Assembly: GCA_029555025.1 (NCBI GenBank)
Contig: JAKPTZ010000051.1
Span: forward strand, 62,001-126,000
Length of the DNA: 64,000 nucleotides
Origin: Deltaproteobacteria bacterium
GTDB taxonomy: Bacteria; Myxococcota_A; UBA9042; DTJE01
Direction: 5' to 3'
Made by a program: the position numbers and the translations under genes. This document shows positions 27,785-35,434 of the stretch, in pieces. The notes beneath the pieces were generated by a model. It searched no databases. It was not told the DNA's origin and worked only from the letters and a program-made list of their open reading frames with translations. How positions within the stretch are numbered: position 1 is the first letter of the stretch; the number at the start of each line of letters is the position of its first letter.

Positions 27785-29956
27785 ATGGTCGGAACGGATG
27801 ACAGGATTGCGGCGATCGGCGGGATGCCGTCCGAAGAGGACATCGTGCTGTTCGGGCCGGGCTGTCAGATGGGCTGCACATTCTGCCCCCATTCGGGCGG
27901 CCGTGCAGGGCACCGCATGGAAACAGTGCTGGCGCCTGACTTCAGGCTGCCACTTGCCCACCGGGTGACGATACTGGCCGGGGACGTCGTCAGGAAAGAG
28001 GTCGCGCCGCTGGTATCCGCCCTGCGCTCCCAGGGCTCCGTGGAAGTATTCGCATACGCCCACCCGGGAACGTGGGATCTGGACGCCCTGGACGAACTGA
28101 CCTCGGCCGGCCTTACCGGAATCCAACTGATGCTGCCTGCGGCACGCAAGGCCGAACTTGCGGCGCTGACCGGCGGCAAGGGTTCACTTGGCCTGGTGGC
28201 GCGCCTGATCGATCACGCCAATCGCCGGGGGCTTCGCGTCGCGGCCGAAATCCCGGTCGTGGAATCGTCCGCCACATTGATTGACGATACCGTCCAAAGG
28301 TTCCTGAAGATTACCGCCCTGCCCGACCGCGTGGCGCTGCGCTTTGTCGCCGAGTTCCATCCGGTTCGCGGCCCGGTTCCATGGGATCATTCCATTGCCA
28401 CGCCGCACGTTGCCGCGGCGTCCGCGCTGTGCCGGGGCCGGCAGGTGCCGCTGATCCTGGCTCACCCCGAAGCCCCGCCCCCGTGCGTGATGGACGTTCC
28501 CGACGCCAGCGCCGCCATGTACCCCGGACTTTCCATGTACGGCCTTCCCCGCGGGGCGCCACGTCCTTTCGCGGCCTGCGGGTCGTGTGCGGCCGCTGCC
28601 GTGTGTCATGCTGAAGGACGTTTTCTGGGCGGGGCCGAGCCAGTGCTGACCGCGCCGCTCGCGCTGACAGGCACGGCAGGAAGCGATGCTCCAGGTCCAG
28701 TCGCCGGGATCCGTCCCGAAAGATCACGGTATATGGCCAGCGAAGGCACTGACCGACGCAAAGGACTGGATCAGCCGGACACACCCGGGCCAAATGCTTC
28801 GACCATCTGGCGCAGGCAGGCCGATCTGAACCTTCTGCGTGTCGAACTCGAAAGGCGGCGAATCGCGTGCCGTTATCCATGGGAACAGCTTGAGGCTCAC
28901 GATATCCGTGGCGTGGTGACACCGTGCGCCGGCGGATGGCCGCTTGAATCGACCGTCAACGACTGCGTTTCGTGGCATGGCGGCAGCCTGCTGACCGCCT
29001 GGAACTCGCCCGGCATGCAGAACACCCGCCGCGCGGTCGCCGCCGGCCGGGCCCACGACACATGCAAGCGTGACTGCCCCGCTTTCCACGGCGGACCGAT
29101 GGGCGCCGTCCCTTCGATGTCGGCCCCGACGACCGGCGTGATGTTTGACAACATCATCGACAACGTCCGCGAGATGCTGGACGGTGCGACCGTGCTTCAA
29201 AGCCGCCCGCAGTCCATCAGCTTCTCGCCGACCATGCGCTGCACGAACCGCTGCCGCATGTGCGACATCCACGAAGTCATGGAAGCAATGGGCCGGCCGG
29301 CCGAGATCCGGGAAATGCCGGACAGCCTGTTCGACGAGCTTCTGGAACTGCTGCCGACGACCCGCATGCTGGCGCTGACAGGCGGCGAACCGCTGGTTTC
29401 GAAGCGCATGCGCGACCTGCTGAAACGATTCTCTGCCGACAGGTTCCCCGACGGCGCCGTCACCATCACGACGAACGGCCAGCTTCTGCGGGAAACCATC
29501 CTGCGCGATCTTTCCCGAACCAGAATCAGGCAGTTCTATGTATCGCTGAACGCGGCGGATGACGCCATGTACGAATATGTCTCGGGCATCCCGGGCGGCT
29601 TCACCCGCGTGAAGAACCACCTGTCCCTGCTGATGGACATGGCCCCGCGGATGGCAGGCCGCCCCGGCGTCATCGTCAGCTTCGTCGTCATGCGTTCGAA
29701 CTTCACGCAGCTTCCGGCGTTCCTTGACCTGGCGCTTGGACTGAAGACCGGCATCCGCCTGCTGCCGATCGAGCGCGACCGCATGGGCGAGTCGATCTTC
29801 ACCGACGAACCGACGCTTGCAGCCGTCCATGCCATGCTGACCGGCACGGTGATGCCATCCATCGAACGCCTGCCCTGGGGCTACCGCGCGGAAATCGCCA
29901 GGCTGTTCTCGATCATCGACGGCCGCCTTTCCCGCCGCGACTTCAGTCCGCTGTAA
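27785..29956 (+). CDS. tandem radical-SAM protein with two CxxxCxxC motifs
   Basis: 723 residues, ATG 27785 preceded by AGG. Two radical-SAM-type clusters are present: CQMGCTFC at residues 27-34 and CTNRCRMC at 486-493. The second core is canonical, with TGGEPLVSKR at 532-541 as the SAM-binding motif and ITTNGQ after it. In the first core the GGE position reads LAGDV, so SAM binding may be altered. Extra Cys sets occur at 265, 268, 274 after the first core, and at 381, 394, 427, 431 between the cores; the latter, with AWNSPGMQNTRRAV and CKRDCPAF, resembles a SPASM-like auxiliary-cluster region, placed before instead of after its core. Probably cytosolic. The substrate is unknown and no precursor peptide gene was seen next to it. 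Confidence 0.8.
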   Translation: MVGTDDRIAAIGGMPSEEDIVLFGPGCQMGCTFCPHSGGRAGHRMETVLAPDFRLPLAHRVTILAGDVVRKEVAPLVSALRSQGSVEVFAYAHPGTWDLDALDELTSAGLTGIQLMLPAARKAELAALTGGKGSLGLVARLIDHANRRGLRVAAEIPVVESSATLIDDTVQRFLKITALPDRVALRFVAEFHPVRGPVPWDHSIATPHVAAASALCRGRQVPLILAHPEAPPPCVMDVPDASAAMYPGLSMYGLPRGAPRPFAACGSCAAAAVCHAEGRFLGGAEPVLTAPLALTGTAGSDAPGPVAGIRPERSRYMASEGTDRRKGLDQPDTPGPNASTIWRRQADLNLLRVELERRRIACRYPWEQLEAHDIRGVVTPCAGGWPLESTVNDCVSWHGGSLLTAWNSPGMQNTRRAVAAGRAHDTCKRDCPAFHGGPMGAVPSMSAPTTGVMFDNIIDNVREMLDGATVLQSRPQSISFSPTMRCTNRCRMCDIHEVMEAMGRPAEIREMPDSLFDELLELLPTTRMLALTGGEPLVSKRMRDLLKRFSADRFPDGAVTITTNGQLLRETILRDLSRTRIRQFYVSLNAADDAMYEYVSGIPGGFTRVKNHLSLLMDMAPRMAGRPGVIVSFVVMRSNFTQLPAFLDLALGLKTGIRLLPIERDRMGESIFTDEPTLAAVHAMLTGTVMPSIERLPWGYRAEIARLFSIIDGRLSRRDFSPL

Positions 29957-30055
29957 GGGATGACGTTCCCCGCAACACGCCGAACCAGCGGTGTTTTAGT
30001 ATCAAAAATGCGCATCAGGCATTAAAATAACCCGGTTTCAATTCCGGAGGGTCTG

Positions 30056-30706
30056 ATGCCCGCTCAACTGGTACTGGCATCCGCGTCGCCAAGACGCCTG
30101 GAACTGCTTGAAAAGGTGGGGTTTTCGGTCAAGGCCATGCCCGCCATCATCGATGAATCCCAGCACCTGGACGAAATGCCCGACACGTTCGTCAAGCGCG
30201 TTGCCCGCGCCAAGGTCCTGACCGTCGTCGATCGAATCCAGCAGACCCTTTACACAGATCCGGAACAGGCGCGAATCCAGCGGGGGCTGCGCCGCGACGT
30301 GCCGCTACGGTGGGTGCTCGGCGCCGATACCGTCGTCGTAATTGACAACGACATCATCGGCAAGCCCACCGATCACGCCCATGCCGTGGAAATCCTGACC
30401 CGCCTTCAGGGCCGGGAACACTACGTCCTTACCGGTTTCTGCCTGTACGACATGCAGAAGTCCAAGGAAGGCCTGCAGGCCGTCCAGACAAACGTCCGCA
30501 TGAAGGAAATGTCCGTCAAGGAAATCGAACGGTACCTGACGGTCGGGGAATCGATGGACAAGGCCGGCGCCTATGCCATCCAGGGTGTCGGCATGTACCT
30601 TATTGACAGCCTGGTCGGCAGCTATACGAACGTGGTCGGTCTTCCCGTCTGTCAGGTCGTCGAAATGATGGACGAAATGAACGCCCGTGATATCCTGCCG
30701 TACTAG
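30056..30706 (+). CDS. maf: Maf-family nucleotide pyrophosphatase
   Basis: 216 residues, ATG 30056 after a strong GGAGG. Starts LVLASASPRRLELLEKVG, the Maf signature that binds the nucleotide. The catalytic Asp is in LGADTVVVIDNDIIGKP and the later motifs are REHYVLTGFC and AGAYAIQG. The family hydrolyses non-canonical or pyrimidine nucleoside triphosphates (dTTP, UTP or m5 variants) and is linked to septum control. A 25-residue insertion with YTDPEQARIQRGLRRD before the catalytic Asp makes it longer than the usual 190-200 residues. Confidence 0.92.
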   Translation: MPAQLVLASASPRRLELLEKVGFSVKAMPAIIDESQHLDEMPDTFVKRVARAKVLTVVDRIQQTLYTDPEQARIQRGLRRDVPLRWVLGADTVVVIDNDIIGKPTDHAHAVEILTRLQGREHYVLTGFCLYDMQKSKEGLQAVQTNVRMKEMSVKEIERYLTVGESMDKAGAYAIQGVGMYLIDSLVGSYTNVVGLPVCQVVEMMDEMNARDILPY

Positions 30707-30756
30707 GGGGGATTTCCCCGGTGCCCGATTGATTCCCGTTCAGCCTGGATGCTGCC

Positions 30757-31467
30757 GTGACTCGCGAAGAATCGATACGTTCCGGATTGAATGACGTAAG
30801 GGACGGAATCGTCCTGGCTTGCGGACAATCCGGCCGCTCGGTCGATGAAATCACCCTGATCGCGGTATCGAAGTTCATGTCGGTGCAGGACATCGAGACG
30901 GCCTTTAATGCCGGCCAGCTTCACTTCGGCGAAAACTACGCCCAGGAACTTCTTGTCAAGGCATCGAGCCCGCAGCTTGCCGGAAAGCCAATCCGGTGGC
31001 ACTTCCAGGGTGGGCTCCAGTCGCGCAAGGTTCGCGATATCATTCCGGTCGCATCCACCATTCAGTCGGTTGATCGCGATTCGGTCATCGACGAGCTTGC
31101 CAGGAGGACGGATCCCGCGGCCCCCGTCGATGTGTTCCTCGAGGTCAATACCGGTGGCGAGGCCCAGAAGTCGGGGGCTGCCCCTGCCAATGCCGAACGG
31201 CTGTGCCGGCGGCTGATTCAAATTCCTGGTGTTCGCCTTAAAGGGCTTATGACTATCCCCCCATTTCTTGAAGATCCCGAAGCTTCTCGCCCGTACTTCG
31301 TGGCGCTGCGTCGTCTTCGGGACGAACTGCGCGCGCGTCTTGGAGCATCCGGCGACGTCCTTGCCGGACTGTCGATGGGAATGACCTCGGATTACAAGGT
31401 CGCGATACAGGAAGGCGCCACCGTCGTTCGCGTCGGGACCGCCATTTTCGGGGCACGCACACCTTAA
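30757..31467 (+). CDS. YggS-type PLP homeostasis protein
   Basis: 236 residues from GTG 30757. The PLP-binding Lys lies in LIAVSKFMSVQDI. Later motifs are HFGENYAQEL, WHFQGGLQSRK, FLEVNTGGEAQKSG and LSMGMTSDYKVAIQEGATVVRVGTAIFG, all characteristic of the alanine-racemase-like fold III proteins of the YggS/PROSC group. These bind pyridoxal phosphate and keep its pool in balance without known catalysis. The usual ...HFIGxLQxNK is changed to HFQGGLQSRK. It lies 50 bases after maf. Confidence 0.9.
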   Translation: MTREESIRSGLNDVRDGIVLACGQSGRSVDEITLIAVSKFMSVQDIETAFNAGQLHFGENYAQELLVKASSPQLAGKPIRWHFQGGLQSRKVRDIIPVASTIQSVDRDSVIDELARRTDPAAPVDVFLEVNTGGEAQKSGAAPANAERLCRRLIQIPGVRLKGLMTIPPFLEDPEASRPYFVALRRLRDELRARLGASGDVLAGLSMGMTSDYKVAIQEGATVVRVGTAIFGARTP

Positions 31468-31486
31468 CAGCGGGGCTGACGCCGGG

Positions 31487-33541
31487 ATGAAGGTTGAACG
31501 CAGGTTCGCGGCAGGAACGGTCGAAATCCTGGTGCTTGTTTTCTTTTTCGGCCTTCTCTTCCTGTATTCGTTCCATCCGAACTGGGACATCGACATCTTC
31601 TGGCACCTTGAAACCGGTGAGTGGATTTCGAATAACCACAGGCTGCCGGACACCGACATCTTTTCGTCCATCGACAAGACCAGGCCCTGGATGACTTTCC
31701 AGTGGGCGTACGAGGTCATCACATATCAGGTCAACGCAAGGCTTGGGTTCAAGGCCGTGCGACTGATGCACGCGCTTCTTTACATGGGCGCCTTCGCGCT
31801 GTTGTACGCGACGTACCGACGCAGGCTTTCGTCCAGATCGGTCGCGCTTGCCCTGCTTGTGACCACACTGGTCCTGGCCGAGGATCGTTTCAGGGTACGT
31901 CCCGAGGCGTTCAACTTCTTCTTCACGGCCATCGTGCTGCCAATACTGCTGGACTGTGCCAAACCAGGCGCGCCAAGGCCCAGGATCCGGACAATCGTTT
32001 TGATTGCCGCCGTATCGCTGCTGTGGGCGAACATCCACGCCGGGGGCGCACTGACCCTGCTTGTCGGCTCGGGGGCGATGCTCGGGGGCACCCTTCTGGG
32101 CCTCGTTCTGAACCGGAACGGGGAATCGGTCATCAGGCTGAAGTACAACGCATGGGTCTTTGGCACCGCGGCCTTCCTGATGGCCATTTCACCGAACTTC
32201 ATCAGGGGCAACATCCACGCCTTCACGATGGTCAACCACAGCAGGCTCCTGATTCCCGAATGGCATCCGCCTGCCGCCTACTTCATGCCATCGATGGGCG
32301 GACAGCTTACCGTCCACACTTTCCTTTGCGGAACGATTCCATATCTTGTCCTGGGTTGGGCGATGCTGGCTTTCGGGCTCGCCCTGACGCGGGCGATCGG
32401 CTCCAGGCGGGACAACGACCCCGATCGACGTGAAAAGCCTTTCGGAATCCTGCTGACCGCCCTCTTCTTCGCGGTGATCGCGGCCCAGTCGTCCAGGTTC
32501 GTCTATACCAGTTCATTCGCCATCTTCCTGCTTCTGCTGTCAAAGCCGCGCATGCTTGGCCAGATTGCATCGAACCCGAGCTGGCGCGTCATCTTCATGC
32601 TCGTTGCGGGATTCCTGACGCTGGCATCTTTCCAGTACTCGGTGGCTGGAAAAAAGGATGGCCTGAAAGGGCAGTTCCGGATGCTGAGTCTCGATAACGA
32701 ACCGGATCGCTTCCCGGAAAAGGCATCGGACGCGATCGCCGCGATGGGACTTGAAGGCCGGATATTCCATTTCACGGCGTGGGGTGGATACCTTCTTTAC
32801 CGGCATTTCCCCGAATGCGCTGTTTTCACGGACGGCCGCGGGAACTTCACCCTGGATGAAAGAAAGGTTCTTATCGACACGCATCGGCCGTGGGGACGCG
32901 AGGACGCCCTTGAAGAGGCCTGGTCGAAATATCCATTTGAAATCCTTCTTCTTCCCCGACCGGTTTTCCCGATGCTGACGTGGGACAGAACGAAATGGAT
33001 GCTGATTTATCGTGACGACATATCCGAAGCATTCCTTCGGGTAACGCCTGAAAATCAAACCAATATCCAGCGCGCGATGGCCTGGTGGAAGGTTGTCGGG
33101 ATATCATCGACGAGCGATCCGGTTGCCTTCCAGGAAGATTACCGCCGGGTTCGGGGATTGATTGACATCAGGGATCCCAGGCTGGACGCAAAATTGACCA
33201 ACGCGGCGCAGCAGGCGCACACCGACAGCCTTGCAAACCGGGTGTCCGGGCTTCACGACGGCGCGTTGATCCTGTTCGGCGTCGGGCTTCACGAAAAGGC
33301 GACGAAGTTCTTCAGGATGATCCTTGATGAAGGCATCCGGCATTCGACGGCCGCGCTTTACCTTGCCTGGTGCCAGTATCTTGGCAACCGGGAAGACCTT
33401 GCGCGTGAAACCTTGATGAAGAATTTCAGTTCCCCGGATATCCTTGGAATGCCGGATCGCGGCCCGTTAAGACAGACGGGGCTGAGGATCCTGGACGAGC
33501 TCGGCGCCAGGGTGGGCCTGCGGAAGGCAGCCCCCCAGTGA
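31487..33541 (+). CDS. polytopic GT-C-like membrane protein
   Basis: 684 residues, 19 bases after the YggS-type gene. About 10 hydrophobic segments cover residues 10-390, followed by a soluble helical C-terminal part with repeat-like pairs. The first loop has WDIDIFWHLETGEWI followed by LPDTDIFSS and a Trp-rich FQWAYEV, the arrangement seen in uncharacterised GT-C-type glycosyltransferase families with an acidic pair in the first extracytoplasmic loop. That would suggest transfer of a lipid-linked sugar to a protein or glycan; this is inference. No acceptor is known. Confidence 0.7.
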   Translation: MKVERRFAAGTVEILVLVFFFGLLFLYSFHPNWDIDIFWHLETGEWISNNHRLPDTDIFSSIDKTRPWMTFQWAYEVITYQVNARLGFKAVRLMHALLYMGAFALLYATYRRRLSSRSVALALLVTTLVLAEDRFRVRPEAFNFFFTAIVLPILLDCAKPGAPRPRIRTIVLIAAVSLLWANIHAGGALTLLVGSGAMLGGTLLGLVLNRNGESVIRLKYNAWVFGTAAFLMAISPNFIRGNIHAFTMVNHSRLLIPEWHPPAAYFMPSMGGQLTVHTFLCGTIPYLVLGWAMLAFGLALTRAIGSRRDNDPDRREKPFGILLTALFFAVIAAQSSRFVYTSSFAIFLLLLSKPRMLGQIASNPSWRVIFMLVAGFLTLASFQYSVAGKKDGLKGQFRMLSLDNEPDRFPEKASDAIAAMGLEGRIFHFTAWGGYLLYRHFPECAVFTDGRGNFTLDERKVLIDTHRPWGREDALEEAWSKYPFEILLLPRPVFPMLTWDRTKWMLIYRDDISEAFLRVTPENQTNIQRAMAWWKVVGISSTSDPVAFQEDYRRVRGLIDIRDPRLDAKLTNAAQQAHTDSLANRVSGLHDGALILFGVGLHEKATKFFRMILDEGIRHSTAALYLAWCQYLGNREDLARETLMKNFSSPDILGMPDRGPLRQTGLRILDELGARVGLRKAAPQ

Positions 33542-33636
33542 TCCACCCGGGGTTGCGGGCGGACGTCCGCTTCATGGGAGCATCGGGACTGTCGGGTTGC
33601 ATTAATCTTCCGGCAGGCATTAATAAGGAGGTCACC

Positions 33637-34611
33637 ATGTCAAAGATTCTGGACACCGTACTTCTGCTGGCGCTTCCCGCGTCGGGCAAGTCCGAGGTGC
33701 GCACCTGGCTTGCGTCGGTTCCACCGGAAAAATGCGTCAGCGACTTCCATATCGGCGAAACCGTGCAGCTTGACGATTACCCGTACGTACATTTCATGCG
33801 CTGCATCGACGACGCCATGAGGGCCGCCGGCCATGCCGGACCGTTCTTCCACGCAAACGACAGGCCTTTCAAGGATCCCAGGGACTGGTGCACGCTTATT
33901 GAACTGCTGAACGAAGACTACGCGGCCCTGAAGGGATGCATTCGATTCACGGTAAAGGATCCGGTCGCATATCTTTTCGAACGCATCGACTCGGCTGCCC
34001 TGCGTGCCGGCGCCCCTGTCAGGCTTGGCGTGCTTCCTGCCGACGTCGTCGATGCGGTCAGGCCGGCGCTTGAGGCCGAGGCTGCAAGGATCGTCACGGA
34101 TCTGGAAGCGGGCAAGCCCGACTCGCTGGAAGGACGCACCATCGTTATTGAATTCGCACGCGGCGGCGCCCACGGTTCGACGATGCCCCTGTTTGAACCT
34201 TTCGGTTACCGGGCGTCATTGAAGCAGCTTTCACCGGCGATTCTGAAGAATGCCGGAATCCTTTACATCGCCGTCACGCCGGAAGAATCGCGGCGCAAGA
34301 ACTATGAGCGGACGGATCCGAACGACCCGGGTTCGATCCTGAACCACGGCGTGCCGATTGACGTCATGATGGGCGATTACGGTTGCGACGACATGGCCTG
34401 GCTGCTGTCCCGGTCGGATGTCCCCGGAACGGTTCGCGTCGAAAGGGCCGGCCAGGTATTCCACGTGCCTCTTTCGATATTCGACAATAACGGCGACCGG
34501 ACGACGTTCGTAAGGCGCGGTCAGGCAAACTGGAAGAAGGAAGAAGTCGAATACCTGCGCGACGGGCTCAAGGCAGCCTTCGACCACCTCGCCGGATCCG
34601 ACAGGTTCTAG
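33637..34611 (+). CDS. P-loop nucleotide-binding protein of unknown function
   Basis: 324 residues. ATG 33637 follows AAGGAGG, which rules out the longer upstream reading. The N-terminus holds a Walker A-like ALPASGKSE (residues about 12-20) after a beta strand, as in small kinases or uncharacterised P-loop families. A Walker B partner is not evident; conserved-looking acidic segments are MMGDYGCDD and EFARGG. The frame ends on a CTAG whose four bases also carry the stop of the convergent FHA gene. I do not recognise the family. Confidence 0.7.
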   Translation: MSKILDTVLLLALPASGKSEVRTWLASVPPEKCVSDFHIGETVQLDDYPYVHFMRCIDDAMRAAGHAGPFFHANDRPFKDPRDWCTLIELLNEDYAALKGCIRFTVKDPVAYLFERIDSAALRAGAPVRLGVLPADVVDAVRPALEAEAARIVTDLEAGKPDSLEGRTIVIEFARGGAHGSTMPLFEPFGYRASLKQLSPAILKNAGILYIAVTPEESRRKNYERTDPNDPGSILNHGVPIDVMMGDYGCDDMAWLLSRSDVPGTVRVERAGQVFHVPLSIFDNNGDRTTFVRRGQANWKKEEVEYLRDGLKAAFDHLAGSDRF

Positions 34612-35393
34612 CGACCACCGGCGATCCCGCCAATCTTCCAGCCGGCAATGGTCACGGCAACCGCGGCGACAAGGATTGCCACGACCCATATCTTCCAGCG
34701 GTTGGCTTCCGCCCACAACACCAGCGGATGGAACATAATCGGGGACGGCATCTGAGACAAAGTCGCTTCGTTCGGAAGTTCAACCACCAACTCGACGGTG
34801 CCAAGCCGAAGGACGTCCCCCTGGGCCAGCCTGGCAACCTTGACCGGAACTCCGTTGACCTCGACGCCATTGGAACTGCCAAGATCGTTGATGACCACCG
34901 TCTTGTCATGCCTCCTGACAACCCTTGCATGACGGCGGCTGATTGAAGGATGGACAACGGCGACGTCGGCGTCCTCGGCACGCCCGACCAGGGCCGGCGA
35001 CTTGGCGAAGGAAAGCACCTGGCCCTCGAAACCGGCCGATGTGCCCTTCAGGCGAAGGTATGTTCCGTCATCCAGTCGCGCACCGGAAACCGAGAGCACG
35101 AACTCCCCGATGCGGATCAGGTCGTCTATCCTGATTTCGCGCGTGCCGACGATCCGGACGTCGTTGACAAGAACGCCGTTTGCACTTCCAAGATCCTGGA
35201 TAAGCAGCCCGCCGTCGTGAACGACAAAGGCCGCGTGAGTCCTGGATACCCGCTCGGAATCAAGCACGATATCGCACGAATCGGCCCGACCGATGATGAA
35301 ACGTCCAGACCTGAATGCATACTCTGAAGTGCCCCCGCCAAGGGAGTTCCTGACGGTGACCTTGAACAGTGGAAGATTTTCCGGGCTACCCAT
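34608..35393 (-). CDS. double-FHA membrane protein
   Basis: 261 residues with two forkhead-associated domains. FHA1: IIGRADSCDIVL, RVSRTHAAF, DLGSANGVLVNG-like (DLGSANGVLVND). FHA2: LVGRAEDADVAVVHPSISRRHARV and DLGSSNGVEVNG. A single membrane helix closes the protein (WVVAILVAAVAVTIAGWKIG). Such modules read phosphothreonine on partner proteins at the membrane. It is 41 bases downstream of the FHA-pseudo-CpaF gene on the same strand, so the two probably act in one pathway. The start could be GTG 35417 instead. No kinase gene of the Ser/Thr type is seen close by except the HipA-like one 7 kb away. Confidence 0.85.
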   Translation of the reverse strand: MGSPENLPLFKVTVRNSLGGGTSEYAFRSGRFIIGRADSCDIVLDSERVSRTHAAFVVHDGGLLIQDLGSANGVLVNDVRIVGTREIRIDDLIRIGEFVLSVSGARLDDGTYLRLKGTSAGFEGQVLSFAKSPALVGRAEDADVAVVHPSISRRHARVVRRHDKTVVINDLGSSNGVEVNGVPVKVARLAQGDVLRLGTVELVVELPNEATLSQMPSPIMFHPLVLWAEANRWKIWVVAILVAAVAVTIAGWKIGGIAGGR

Positions 35394-35434
35394 AAACCGC
35401 CACGAGCCCCCGGACACCGGGAACCTGGCCGGGG

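Noticed and set aside
29975-30000. Weak hairpin followed by TTTT after the radical-SAM gene as a terminator
   Set aside because: The stem needs bulges and only three to four continuous pairs remain.
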